A stretch of 64,000 bases of DNA from Cranoglanis bouderius (GCA_023630585.1 CM042554.1:1944695-2008694); one strand, 5' to 3'. Numbered from the stretch's first letter, positions 53,978 to 64,000 are shown. The notes: generated by a model from the sequence alone, not told the origin. Numbers and translations: made by a program.

Positions 53978-54510
53978 TACCCAATTGTATTTGCACACTG
54001 TAGCATTACAGTTTCCTTCACTGGAACTAAGGGGCCTACATGTTCCAGCATAACAATGCCCCTGTGTACAAAGTGAGGTCCATGAAGACATGGTTTGCCA
54101 AGGTTGGAGTGGAAGAACATGAGTGTCCATCACAAAGCCCTGACCTCAACCCCCACTGAACATCTTTGGGAATAATTAAAATGCAGACTGTGCACCAGGC
54201 CTTCTCACCCGACATCAGTGCCTGACCTCACTAATGCTCATGTGAAAAAATACACTTTAGGGGGTGGGGTCCAAACTTGCATTAGTTTCTTTTTATTTTA
54301 TCGCTTTCACCTGCTCCCGTTCTGGGTCACCACAGCGGATTCTCTCCAAATAGCAAATCTCCACATCCAAGCTCCAAAATCTAGTGGAAAGCCTTCTCAG
54401 AAGAAGCAGCTAAGGGGAACTAAATCTGGAATGGGATGTTTAAAAAAAAAAAAAAAAACACATAAGGGTCTGAAGGTCAGGTGTCCACAAACGTCTGGCC
54501 ATATAGTGTA
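53978..54510. mobile_element. fragments of the CACTATATGGCCA Tc1 family
   Basis: 53978-54215 (plus strand) carries broken transposase text around the second Asp and the Glu (HNNAP-like, then TPTEHLWE). 54469-54508 is a terminal repeat ending in TA (GTGTCCACAAACGTCTGGCC). The matching left end may be at 53056, which would make the whole 53056-54508 a composite. Confidence 0.5.
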
Positions 54511-54640
54511 TACTTAATGTTGCAGGGTGCTATTTGGAGAGAATCTGCCATGGTGACCTGGAACGGGAGCAGGTGAAAGCGATAAAATAAAAAGAAATAA
54601 ACTAATGCAAGTTTGGACCCCTCCCCCTAAAGTGTCTTTT
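54255..54640. repeat. 105-bp inverted repeat pair
   Basis: The arm at 54255-54360 (GGGTGGGGTCCAAACTTGCA ... GGATTCTCTCCAAATAG) is repeated inverted at about 54528-54640 with few changes. The ~165-bp spacer contains a Tc1 terminal repeat. Confidence 0.8.
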
Positions 54641-55133
54641 TTCCAAGTCTACAGAAAGGGTGGAGACTAGCGGAAATTGAGTGTGGACATAAGTAATTTT
54701 CTTAAATTCCATATTCTCATTTTCTTTCCTTGCTTCCCTTCCTTGCTTCATAGCTCCTCCCTCTGAGGATGCAAATCATTCTCCACTTCATGTATTGATG
54801 ATTTGTTAGGTTGGTTATCTCCCTTCCTTGCTAGTAAGAAGTGCTTTGTGATTTTAGCCTTGCTTCTACTTTTCTTTCTATTTGTTCCCTAAAAATATAT
54901 TATATATGAAAGCAAACATCTGTATTTGTCATTTGTGTGCTGGGGATTGCAGATGGAATCTCCATGCACATTTTATGATGTAGCACCAGAACCTAGACTG
55001 AATCATAACAAAAATTATTCAGTTTGCAAGCGATACGTATTGAAATTTCTAATCTATAACTTCAATTGGAAAGCATTTTTAACATTTAAATCTGACCATA
55101 AATGAATCATGTTGGCTTTACTATATAGTCATG
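54641..55133. other. no gene recognised
   Basis: AT-rich sequence with a TTCCTTGC-type imperfect repeat at about 54724-54750. No supported feature. Confidence 0.35.
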
Positions 55134-55135
55134 TA

Positions 55136-56642
55136 CAGGTGCATCTCAATAAATTAGAATGTCACGGAAAAGTTCATTTATTTCAGTAATTCAACTCAAA
55201 TTGTGAAACTCGTGTATTAAATAAATTCAATGCACACAGACTGAAGTAGTTTAAGTCTTTGGTTCTTTTAATTGTGATGATTTTGGCTCACGTTTAACAA
55301 AAACCCACCAATTCACTATCTCAACAAATTAGAATACTTCATAAGACCAATAAAAAAAAACATTTTTAGTGAATTGTTGGCCTTCTGGAAAGTATGTTCA
55401 TTTACTGTACATGTACTCAATACTTGGTAGGGGCTCCTTTTGCTTTAATTGCTGCCTCAATTCGGCGTGGCATGGAGGTGATCAGTTTGTGGCACTGCTG
55501 AGGTGGTATGGAAGCCCAGGTTTCTTTGACAGTGGCCTTCAGTTCATCTGCATTTTTTGGTCTCTTGTTTCTCATTTTCCTCTTGACAATACCCCATAGA
55601 TTCTCTATGGGGTTCAGGTGTGGTGAGTTTGCTGGCCAGTCAAGCACACCAACACCATGGTCATTTAACCAACTTTTGGTGCTTTTGGCAGTGTGGGCAG
55701 GTGCCAAATCCTGCTGGAAAATGAAATCAGCATCTTCAAAAAGCTGGTCAGCAGAAGGAAGCATGAAGTGCTCCAAAATTTCTTGGTAAATGGATGCAGT
55801 GACTTTGGTTTTCAAAAAACACAATGGACCAACACCAGCAGATGACATTGCACCCCAAATCATCACAGACTGTGGAAACTGAACACTGGACTTCAAGCAA
55901 CTTGGGCTATGAGCTTCTCCACCCTTCCTCCAGACTCTAGGACCTTGGTTTCCAAATGAAATACAAAACTTGCTCTCATCTGAAAAGAGGACTTTGGACC
56001 ACTGGGCAACAGTCCAGTTCTTCTTCTCCTTAGCCCAGGTAAGACGCCTCTGACGTTGTCTGTGGTTCAGGAGTGGCTTAACAAGAGGAATACGACAACT
56101 GTAGCCAAATTCCTTGGCACGTCTGTGTGTGGTGGCTCTTGATGCCTTGACCCCAGCCTCATTCCATTCCTTGTGAAGTTCACTCAAATTCTTGAATCGA
56201 TTTTGCTTGACAATCCTAAGGCTGCGGTTCTCTCGGTTGGTTTTGCATATTTTTCTTCCACAATTTTTCCTTCCACTCAACTTTCTGTTAACATGCTTGG
56301 ATACAGCACTCTGTGAACAGCCAGCTTCTTTGGCAATGAGTGTTTGTGGCTTACCTAGTGAACCAAACTGAGAGACCATTTTGAAGGCTCAGGAAACCTT
56401 TGCAGGTGTTTTGAGTTGATTAGCTGATTGGCATGTCACTATATTCTAATTTGTTGAGATAGTGAATTGGTGGGTTTTTGTTAAATGTGAGCCAAAATCA
56501 TCACAATTAAAAGAACCAAAGACTTAAACTACTTCAGTCTGTGTGCATTGAATTTATTTAATACACGAGTTTCACAATTTGAGTTGAATTACTGAAATAA
56601 ACGAACTTTTCCACGACATTCTAATTTATTGAGATGCACCTG
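55136..56642 (-). mobile_element. complete Tc1 element, ~210-bp terminal repeats
   Basis: 1,507 bp between TA at 55134-55135 and 56643-56644. The ends are CAGGTGCATCTCAATAAATT and complement; inverted similarity extends about 210 bp inward, the IR/DR arrangement of salmonid- and frog-type Tc1 elements. It is inserted 22 bp downstream of the polyadenylation signal of the host gene to its right. Confidence 0.9.
55417..56379 (-). CDS. Tc1 transposase, 320 aa
   Basis: The frame is complete from MVSQFGSLGKPQ to APTKY. Helix-turn-helix DNA-binding units occupy residues 10-110 (SQSAVSKHVNRKL; GRKNCGRK in the linker). The catalytic triad is present: D134 (LFSDES), D224 (FQQDLAPAH) and E259 (LNPIENLW), with 34 residues between the last two (DD34E). 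A normally conserved Asp just before the Glu motif is His here (SPHLNP), not a catalytic residue. The start is the first Met in frame; related proteins may begin about 20 residues upstream. Possibly functional, but less clearly so than the copy at 16.3 kb. Confidence 0.85.
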   Translation of the reverse strand: MVSQFGSLGKPQTLIAKEAGCSQSAVSKHVNRKLSGRKNCGRKICKTNRENRSLRIVKQNRFKNLSELHKEWNEAGVKASRATTHRRAKEFGYSCRIPLVKPLLNHRQRQRRLTWAKEKKNWTVAQWSKVLFSDESKFCISFGNQGPRVWRKGGEAHSPSCLKSSVQFPQSVMIWGAMSSAGVGPLCFLKTKVTASIYQEILEHFMLPSADQLFEDADFIFQQDLAPAHTAKSTKSWLNDHGVGVLDWPANSPHLNPIENLWGIVKRKMRNKRPKNADELKATVKETWASIPPQQCHKLITSMPRRIEAAIKAKGAPTKY

Positions 56643-56663
56643 TATACAAGAAAACAGTCAGGC

Positions 56664-56669
56664 TTTATT
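56664..56669 (-). terminator. polyadenylation signal of the helix-turn-helix gene
   Basis: AATAAA on the minus strand about 270 nt after the stop codon, immediately before the Tc1 insertion. No other signal is closer to the stop. Confidence 0.6.
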
Positions 56670-56940
56670 TTGCCTTCATAACACTAAACTTATTTGCTCA
56701 TTAAAGCAAAAACACACATAAATGGAAAATAAAAAGAATGACTGCAATTTTAAGATATTTAAATGGTTTTGTGAATGTACAGTGTGGTGGTTGGCCCATT
56801 ATTAAAAGTTGTCTAAAAGTCTTCATTACTTGTCCACTATTGCTGAACCTATAGTACCATCAAACAATTCACTCTAAAATTCAGCAAGGAAGATCAGAAA
56901 TACAACAAACACAGCAGTGTATGTCAATTTCTGCAGTCTT

Positions 56941-57813
56941 TTAAACGGTTTCTATTTTGACAATAGTCAGCTGGGCATCGTGCAGAGAAGTAGGTTCAGT
57001 AGAAGACAGACTTGAAGACCTGCAGGCTTGAAAGGATCTGTCTGTGCTCGGGGAGGCCATTTCTGCTGACTTGCTGTCCATCCCTGCATAAGTGTCTGTG
57101 TGAGGCTGCGTGTAGCTGACTATCTCGGGTGTGAATGTTTGTGTGTGTGACTGTGTAAATGGTGGCGAGTGTGCCCGGTTGAATGAAAGAGAGTCAGATG
57201 TTTGAAAGCCATTTATAGCAGCAGAGCTGAGGCTGTCCAGAGAAAATGGCTCAATGTTATCAAGAGTGGATCCATCGATTTCGTTGTACCTGGATTGTGC
57301 TTGGCTGCACAAACTGCTGCCTTGGCTGGGGGTGAAGGTGCTCTGGCTGTAGGAGGCTGAGGACAATGGGCATGAGGGCATTGTGGGAGTTGTACTGTGC
57401 TGAAAGGCACAGGGCCCCTGTTTTGATGATAGTTTCTGCAAGGTGCTAAGGATTTGTTTTTGGACCTGTGTCTGCTGGCTCTGCTCCCTCTCCAGGCGGC
57501 CCTGCTGCTCTACCATCATCCTGAGAGCCAAGCCAAGGCTGCGCACTTCAGAAGCCAGAGACTTGACCTGTTCCTGCAGTGCACTTAGTGTTCCAGTGTC
57601 CACATTGCTCTGCTGGCTTGGAGGGGACTGGTGCTGAGTGGTTGGAGCCTGGGCCCTTACAGACAAACTGACATTCTGTGGCCCAGTACTTGACTGGCCT
57701 GGCACAGGAATCCGAATGCCAACACGGGGTGACTGTTCTGAGGAGCGGGTGGGCATATTTGCCCGTTGCTGAAATCCTTGTCTAAAAAGATTGGTCCCTG
57801 GCTGGAGTCCCCT
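56941..57813 (-). CDS. last exon of the helix-turn-helix gene
   Basis: Acceptor TATTTTCCAG at 57814. 290 codons then TAA. Carries the coiled coil (about 50 residues with regular Leu/Val spacing) and the C-terminal acidic/Ser-rich part. Confidence 0.8.
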   Translation of the reverse strand, partial: RGLQPGTNLFRQGFQQRANMPTRSSEQSPRVGIRIPVPGQSSTGPQNVSLSVRAQAPTTQHQSPPSQQSNVDTGTLSALQEQVKSLASEVRSLGLALRMMVEQQGRLEREQSQQTQVQKQILSTLQKLSSKQGPCAFQHSTTPTMPSCPLSSASYSQSTFTPSQGSSLCSQAQSRYNEIDGSTLDNIEPFSLDSLSSAAINGFQTSDSLSFNRAHSPPFTQSHTQTFTPEIVSYTQPHTDTYAGMDSKSAEMASPSTDRSFQACRSSSLSSTEPTSLHDAQLTIVKIETV

Positions 57814-60800
57814 CTGGAAAATATAAATTTGGTTTACAAGTTTGAAATGCATTCATGTCAATATGAAACATAATGGGCAATGCTAATATGGTGATACAAG
57901 ATTTCTTTACTCACCACAGGTCGGGCAGACGTGGGGTTGAACGAAGTTGTTTGAGGTATTATGACCTTCCTTCCTTCTGAGTAAGGGAAACACGACTGAT
58001 CTCTTCTCACTAATGACACAGTCTGTTGGGTAGATTGAGGGCCACTGTCCCGTACCTATAAGAAAATTTCATTAGAAATTAAAATGACATTATTTAATAC
58101 TTGCACCACTCGTGCTGTTTTCTGTCATTTAATGCCGGTAACCGAGCAAAATCCACTATTAATCTGATTTGAAATTTCAACATTTTCTGTGACCACATAC
58201 AGTTCCATCTGAAACTATTGGCCTTGCTGGCCAATTCATTTGTTTTTGCTGTAGACTGAAGACATCTGGGTTTGAATTCAAAAGATGAATATGAGAAGAG
58301 ATTTTAGAATGGTATTTATATGTAGATGTGTTAAACGACATAGAACATAGCACATTTTGTATCAGACCACCCAATTTGTAGACAAGCAAAATATTGGAAG
58401 ATGTGACTGACCATGTGTGTCCTGTTAGATTAACTGTTTAAACAATAAATAACTCTGAACATCTACTCTTGGTTTTAGCCTTCACTTTCACCTGTGAAGA
58501 CTACATTTTTGTTAAAAAGGATAAACCAACATGAAGATCAGAGAGCTGTCTATGGGAGAAAAGCAAGCCATTTTGAAGCTTAGAAAAGAGGGAAAATCAA
58601 TCTGAGGCATTACACAAACACTGGGCATAGCCAATAAAATTTATTTGAATGTCCTAAAAAAGAAAGAAACCACTGGTGTACTAACAACCAGACATTGAAC
58701 AGGTTGGCCAAGGAAAACAACAGCAGTTGATGACAGAAACATTGTGAGAGCTGTGAAGAAAAACCGAAACCAAGATTGAAAGAAAATATCTGCTCATGAT
58801 CCAAAACATAGTAGCTCATCAGTCAAGCATGTTGGAGGTAATGTCATGGTTTGGGCTTGCATGGCTGCTTCTGGAATGTGCTCACTAATCTTTATTGATG
58901 ATGTAACTCATAATGGTAGCAGCAGAATGAAATCAGAAGTCTATAGAAACAATCTGTCTTCCAATTAACAGAGAAACGCATCCAGTATAATTGGGAAGAA
59001 CTTCATCAAGCAGCAAAACAATGACCCAAAAAGCACTGCCAACACAACAAAGGACTTCATCAGGGGGAAAAGTGGAAGGTTTTAGACTGGCCAAGTCAAT
59101 CACCAGACCTTAACCCAGTTGAGCATGCATTTCACCTCCTGAGGTGGAGGCTCAAGAGAGAAACCCTGGTGTATTTTCAACATTATAATTTTCACATACT
59201 CTGTAATTAAGGAAATATAATTTAGTCTTCTTATTTATCTGCAATGACTGCTTGAGGCCCAGGCTCTTTTGCTGCCTTTTTTGCTAATTTCCTTGCAAAA
59301 AGTCACCATGACCAAAATAATGATTGGAACACAGGGTGGCTTCACATCTGCATTAGATGGACATCATCTTGATTAATACTTTCTAGTGATATTGTGTATC
59401 TTTGAAATGTATTTTTTATAATAAGTGATTAAATCGTAACATTTAGTTTTGTTATATTAGAATTATCAGTTGCATTTTACCAAGTAACAAATTAGATGCA
59501 ACAAGCATGTTTTCCCTCCCTTAAAAAAAATGCATAATGGTGTAATTGCTCTGTATGTCAGCTTTTGCTTTGGAATCAGAGACCGACCAAGACGAAATCA
59601 CTTCTGCCATCCCTCTACATATTTTGTTAACAATCTGCATGGCCATTATTGCCTCAGTATATTAGCTTTTGTATCATTCTTTTATTAATCCACTTTATTA
59701 CTGTACTTTTTTCCATATTATTTCCACTCATAATATTCAGGAAAGTTTTGCATTCTCCTTTGGTATACACCCACCATCCACTTTAATAGAAACACCTGTA
59801 AACCTTCTCATCTATGCAGTTATCCAATCAGCCAATCATGTGGCTACAACAGCAGAAGACCACATCAGGTTCCACTCCTGTCAGCCAAGAACAAGAACTG
59901 GTGCTATCATGAGCACAGACTCACAGAAACTAGACATTTGAAGACTGGGGGGAAAAAAAACTTGATTTTTTTTCCTAATCTACAATTATCAAGTTTGGGC
60001 AAGTCTATGCCCATGATGGTCTTCTGCTGTTGTAGCCCATCCACCACAAGGTTTGATGTATTGAGCATATTGAGATGCTTTTCTGTTCACCATGGCTGTA
60101 AAGCGTCATTATATGAGTTACTATATCCTTCCTGGCAGCTCAAACCAATGTGGCCATTTTTCTCTGATCGCTCTTATCAACAAGGACAGAACAAAGAACA
60201 AAGCCACAGAACTCTCACTCACTCAATGTTTTTTGTTTTTCTCACCATTCTGTGCAAACTCTAGAGACTGTTGTGTGTGAAATTCCCAGGAGATCAGCAG
60301 TTTCTGAAATATTCAAACCAACCCATGTGGCACCAACAACCATGCCACAGTTAAAATCACAGCGATTACATTTTCAACCATTCTGATGTTTGACGTGAAC
60401 AATAACTGAAGCTCTTGACCTGTAATATGCATTGTGCTTCTGCCACATGATTGTTTGACTGGATAACTGCATAAATGAGCAGGTGTATAGATGTTCCTAT
60501 TAAAGTTGATGGTGAGTATAGAAACTTATTCATGATCATGTATTTGTTCCACCATTATTCAATGAGCCTATGTGAAAAACAAAGTGGACTACATACCCTT
60601 GCTCTGTGGAACAAAGCCTTGTCCAGGAGCCTTTTCCGAGCCACAAGGACTGGGTTTGCTGGTGAGGGTGTGTACCTTCTCCTTGAAAATGTTCCAGCCA
60701 TTGCTCCTGAGCCAGTCCCTGAGCGTACTGTTTGAACAGCATTATGGTGGGTATTCTGTGCCAGTGAGGTGACGCTTACAATTCGGACATCCTCATCCTT

Positions 60801-61211
60801 TCTGTCTCCCTGCTGCGGCTCCTGGCTAGCTGGGCCTGCCCCAGAGGAGTGTCCCCTGGGTTCTGGAGCTACCCCACTCTGCCCTGAGGAGTCTGAAGGG
60901 GATGAGAAGCCAGCAACATGGGCAGCCTCACGAAGCAGATTCCTTAATTGCTGCTCGCTCCAGCCACTGTGTCTCGGTTCGCCTTGCCCCATGTCCCTTG
61001 ATCCCGAGGCTGTTGTAGATCCACCATTCCCGGACATGGTAGCATCATTTTGTCTGCCCCTTCCATGAAACTCCTTCAGGAAGAGGTAGATTGCCTGTGC
61101 GGATACTTTGATGTTCTCCAACTCCAGCACAGCTTTGATCTTGCGGAAGCTCAGGCCCGCTTCACGCAGTTCTACCACCTTGCGTTTGGCAGCGTCATCC
61201 AGTCTGCCCAT
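56941..61211 (-). CDS. helix-turn-helix, coiled-coil protein, 542 aa
   Basis: Three coding exons, 61211-60597, 58055-57915 and 57813-56941, all with GT/AG borders (donors GTATGT and GTGAGT) and phase-0 junctions; 205, 47 and 290 codons. The first Met follows an acceptor 10 nt upstream, and a non-coding first exon ends at 61524. Residues 1-52 form a transposase/paired-like helix-turn-helix (MGRLDDAAKRKVVELREAGL, then ENIKVSAQAIYLFLKEF). The middle is low-complexity, rich in Ser, Gly and Gln. The last exon has a coiled coil (LQEQVKSLASEVRSLGLALR ... LEREQSQQ), a long Ser/Thr/Gln-rich region and a C-terminal IVKIETV. No catalytic domain. It is likely nuclear and DNA-binding. I do not recognise the gene name. 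Confidence 0.75.
57915..58055 (-). CDS. exon 3 of the helix-turn-helix gene
   Basis: 141 bp (47 codons), acceptor TTATAG, donor GTGAGT. Open only in the phase that joins both neighbours; encodes a Gln/Ser/Pro-containing linker. Confidence 0.75.
58440..59150 (+). mobile_element. Tc1 relic in the first coding intron
   Basis: The plus strand reads broken transposase: MKIRELSMGEKQAILKLRKE at 58530, later FDPKS-like text around the second Asp (CAAAACAATGACCC) and the Glu motif region (ACCAGACCTTAACCCAGTTG). Stops throughout. Confidence 0.7.
59765..60519. mobile_element. non-autonomous repeat with inverted ends
   Basis: The left end ACCATCCACTTTAATAGAAAC and right end GTTCCTATTAAAGTTGATGG are inverted repeats. 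It is a full reference copy of the repeat that is split between 24640 and 43430. No ORF. It lies in the intron between the first two coding exons. Confidence 0.7.
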
Positions 61212-61221
61212 GGCCCTGAAT
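60597..61221 (-). CDS. exon 2 of the helix-turn-helix gene (N-terminal)
   Basis: Acceptor AAAAAG at 61222; ATG at 61211-61209; donor GTATGT from 60596. Encodes the DNA-binding domain and the Gly/Ser-rich region, including DEDVRIVSVTSLAQN. Confidence 0.75.
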
Positions 61222-61524
61222 CTTTTTAGAGTACACAAAAGTTTAGGGTTTCAGTTACAAGGTTCCAGCTAAGATACAACGGTACATAATACATATGGGC
61301 ATTTTAACAAAGACATATCTACGTAGATAGTATAACCAACACAATTGTAATGAACACTAGAAAGCGTGCTCCTGGATGTGTTCCTCTTAACGAAGATTAG
61401 AAAGATCCATTAAATAAAATTAAAATAAACACCAGTTTGTCAACCACTACAGCAACCGTAGCCCGCTGGCTAAAACGGTACCTTGGTGTCCGTTCATCAG
61501 TATTAGCTTCTTTACATGCTCACC

Positions 61525-61764
61525 TGATGAGATGCCTCGGCTGCAGATATATATGCGTATAAGAAAAAGTTTATTTTGTTGCTAATTTCTGCACTTATAA
61601 AAATGACAAAGAACATTTATGTGCTTAGATAAATAGCTCAGTCGGTGAGAAACATAAACATAGTCTATCAAAAATGTCGCACGGCATGTGACGTCACCAC
61701 GTTGGTTACGCCAACAAAAGGCGACACTAGGTTTCGGTCTAGGACGCGTTGCGCTTCAAGAAGA
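61525..61764. promoter_or_regulatory. bidirectional promoter with a CRE
   Basis: About 240 bp separate the first-exon donor of the minus-strand gene (61523-61522) from that of rnps1 (61766-61767), so both transcripts start inside this interval. It contains a perfect palindromic CRE, TGACGTCA (61689-61696), and is locally CpG-richer (GACGCGTTGCGC) than the rest of the window. No TATA box is obvious for either gene. Confidence 0.6.
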
Positions 61765-61765
61765 T
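61700..61765 (+). other. rnps1: rnps1 exon 1 (5' UTR, ends in AT)
   Basis: The exon ends AAGAAGAT followed by donor GTGAGT at 61766. Because exon 2 starts with G and then GCTCCATCA, the spliced product has ATG at the junction, exactly in frame with the RNPS1 coding sequence. The start of the exon is a guess. Confidence 0.55.
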
Positions 61766-63524
61766 GTGAGTTCAAATTTAAACTAGTTACTATATTTAAA
61801 CATTGGAATAAGCAGTTGCTTCAAAATATGAATATTTAATAATTATTGCAGATTGTTAGCACTGGATAAATATAAATGAGCTACACGATTATTTCTTTAA
61901 TTACTGTTCTGACAAATCTATCCCGCTAGTTAGTTGACTAGCTCACTGTTTAGCCAAGCTAGTTAATGGTTTGTAAGACTGAAACGAACTAATTATTATT
62001 ATTATTATGTCTAAACATCATTCTGCGTTAATACTGTGCATGTCAAAGCACTAGTATATTGAAATACAGCTTAGTATAGGTCTGTGCTGCTTCGGTCAAT
62101 TCATTTGTGAATGAATGGTTAGCGGTCGGCCATGCAACTCCGTTAGCAAGTATCGGCTAATACATTTATTTGAGAAGTGTCTTTGGATTAATTAGCTGAG
62201 GATTATTGATTTAGCCGTGTCTGATGAGCTTTGTAAATAACATGCTAGCTAGTTTTTGGTTACTGTCTGCCTGAATTAACTGCCCCCGAGGCTTTTGAAG
62301 AAGCGATGCAGGCTTGTCTTAGCTTAGCTTAGCTTAGCTTAGTTTAGCTTAGCATGGCATGGCTGTTGACACACCAGCTGGCTAACCTGAATCGCTAATG
62401 CTAAATAGCGCGGATGCAACATTTCTCCTAGTGTTAAGCGTTACAAATCATCAATTAGGTTATATTGCCTACCACCTTTTGAGGCTGGTGTTGTAAAACT
62501 TTGTCCTACTTTATCAAATTGCCCTACCGTAGCGTGCATTTATCAGTTTTCATAAGACAAAACCGTAGGTTGTTTATTTTATTATTGTGACCGTATCAGA
62601 AAGTATATTCAGCAGAAAGCTGTAGGTAGCACATTTTGATCATGTAAATCGTCTGGCTAGAAAATGAATTTATCGGCGTGCGAAAGTAAACTTCTTCGTT
62701 GGGTAGGACAATTTGTCAGAATTTCGGTATATGACGAGCCTAACCCAAAAACCCTACCACCAAAAAAATGTGGATCTGATATCTGAGAAAACCTTGGATA
62801 TTGGAATTAAATTTTTATACTTATGTTCTGTTATATTTACAGTGTAAGTATTTTTGTGTGAAAGAGTTTAACTGTGAAGTGCTTAAGTTAAAAACATTTT
62901 AAAACCTAGTAGTTTTTAAAAGAAACCATATCCGATGGGTATCGGTATTGGCTAATGCTCGAGGTTTCGATATCGGAAAAGAAAAAGTGGAGCCAACTCT
63001 AGGTGGCAATAAATTTATAATAAAGGCACTCTATTATAGCAAACTTTGAGACCTCAATACCTTATGCTGCAGTCGACTTACCTCGGAAGTGGGAAGTCGC
63101 AACTCGGAATTGTCATTTTCAAGTTATAAGTGGGGGGAAAAAAGACCATAGATGCTGCTGTGTTTGTTAGCAACAAGTTAGTCAGACAACTGTGATAGGT
63201 GACGTATAGTTTCCTCCTTAAAACAGTGACCTGTATAGTCAGTGTTATTGATTTAAAAGGTGAATATATCACCTTTGTTGATTAATCTAAAGCAAATACT
63301 TGTATATACAGGATAACTCATTTAAAAGTAAGAAATGCTACTTTGTTTACTGCTGATCCTACCTGGAGCCATGCTTTAATTCCAAATTGAGGGGCTGTTC
63401 TCTTTGGTTTGTCCTAGTGTTTGCCTAAGTGACACTAAAGCATGTCTGTCTTGTCCTAAGCACATGAAAACCGTATGATGCATCAGTTTTGCTTTTTGTA
63501 TTAAAAAATCTTTTATTTCCACAG
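61766..63524 (+). other. rnps1: rnps1 intron 1
   Basis: 1.76 kb, GT...CAG. Contains an (AGCTT)n run (62318-62352) and two stretches that look like old DNA-transposon fragments (about 62930-63010, with GATATCGG words, and about 63070-63120). No alternative coding exon was found in it. Confidence 0.55.
62318..62352. repeat. (CTTAG)n microsatellite
   Basis: Seven or so pentamer units with one T-for-C change. Confidence 0.9.
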
Positions 63525-63680
63525 GGCTCCATCACCTACCAAACGCAGAGAGCGGTCAGAAGATAAAGCTAGAGAGAGGGGCAAAGATAAAGCTGTGGTG
63601 AAGGAAGGTGCTGAGAAAGAGAGGGGAAGAGACAAGAACCGCAAACGACGCAGTAACTCCACTGGGAGCAGCAGCAGCAG
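63525..63680 (+). CDS. rnps1: RNPS1 exon 2
   Basis: RNPS1 is an RNA-binding, serine-rich protein of the exon junction complex (ASAP/PSAP complexes) that acts in splicing and nonsense-mediated decay in the nucleus. The exon follows acceptor TTTCCACAG and encodes APSPTKRRERSEDK, a basic/acidic Lys-Glu-Arg-rich stretch and KRRSNSTGSSSS, matching the N-terminal region of vertebrate RNPS1. It ends in phase 2 before donor GTCAGA. The first base completes the split start codon. The RRM domain is to the right of the window. Confidence 0.85.
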
Positions 63681-63878
63681 GTCAGATCTTTGGAGTCTGT
63701 GTCTGATTACAACTCCATCCCTTAGTTTTTTTTACTTTCTTACTTATTTAGTATACTTCTGACTCTGTGTTGCTGTAATAGGTGAATTTCCCCTCTGGGA
63801 TGAATAAAGTCATCCATTCATCCCTTCCCTCCCTCTCTCCCTCCCTCCCACATGTTATACCTTGTGTTCTCAATTTAG

Positions 63879-64000
63879 GTCTAGGTCCAGTTCCAGCTCC
63901 AGCAGCAGCTCTGGTTCTAGTTCAGGTTCCTCAAGTGGCTCCAGCTCCTCTTCAGGCTCTAGTCGCTCTGGCTCATCCAGCTCATCGCGTTCCTCCAGCT
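63879..64000 (+). CDS. rnps1: RNPS1 exon 3 (cut by window end)
   Basis: After acceptor CTCAATTTAG the frame continues with RSRSSSSSSSSGSSS and similar Ser/Gly/Arg text, the serine-rich domain of RNPS1 needed for splicing activation. The exon leaves the window. Preceded by a (CCCT)n-like pyrimidine run (63824-63850) in the intron. Confidence 0.85.

Noticed and set aside
59669..60264. Frames of 90 and 108 codons on the plus strand
   Set aside because: They fall inside a non-autonomous repeat also present, without these frames, at 24.7-25.0 kb.

Overview
This window is vertebrate nuclear DNA from a teleost fish. The evidence is spliced genes with consensus intron borders, dense Tc1/mariner elements, RTE- and L2-like LINEs, Ty3/gypsy elements, a gamma/epsilon-like endogenous retrovirus (ERV), and at the right edge the first coding exons of rnps1. 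The abundance of Tc1 copies fits an otophysan such as a catfish, but the sequence alone does not prove this. No tRNA, rRNA or CRISPR locus is visible.

Layout. 1-3441 is a Ty3/gypsy element on the minus strand whose pol frame runs open to the window edge. 3443-3623 is one end of a Tc1 element. 3624-7236 is an RTE-like LINE split by a 1.9-kb solo LTR. 7259-9393 is AT-rich repeat DNA. 9780-12215 is a decayed chromovirus split by a different solo LTR. 12.5-24.6 kb is mostly Tc1 elements of several families: one with an apparently intact transposase, relics, a 0.6-kb foldback and a complex hairpin. It also holds an isolated cytochrome P450 family 2-like exon and an LTR-like unit carrying a spliced-looking ORF. 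24.6-43.4 kb is a nested stack in which one old repeat copy was split by an L2-like LINE, by a 14.8-kb ERV (minus strand) and by a Tc1 element. The ERV env gene is itself split by a second copy of the 1.9-kb solo LTR. 43.4-55 kb holds degraded Tc1 copies, two LINE fragments and a SINE. 55136-56642 is a Tc1 copy with a full transposase frame.

The host part is 56.6-64 kb: a three-coding-exon gene on the minus strand (predicted 542 aa, transposase-like helix-turn-helix at the N-terminus, coiled coil near the middle of the last exon) lies head to head with rnps1 across about 240 bp containing a perfect CRE. The rnps1 start codon appears to be split between exon 1 and exon 2.

The most unusual parts are the ERV 5' region (two extra small ORFs plus a tandem duplication of what looks like the Gag N-terminal domain, upstream of a gag-UAG-pol arrangement), the spliced ORF in the LTR-like unit at 22.2-23.8 kb, and the host helix-turn-helix gene. 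Target-site duplications let several insertions be placed to the base, giving an order of events.
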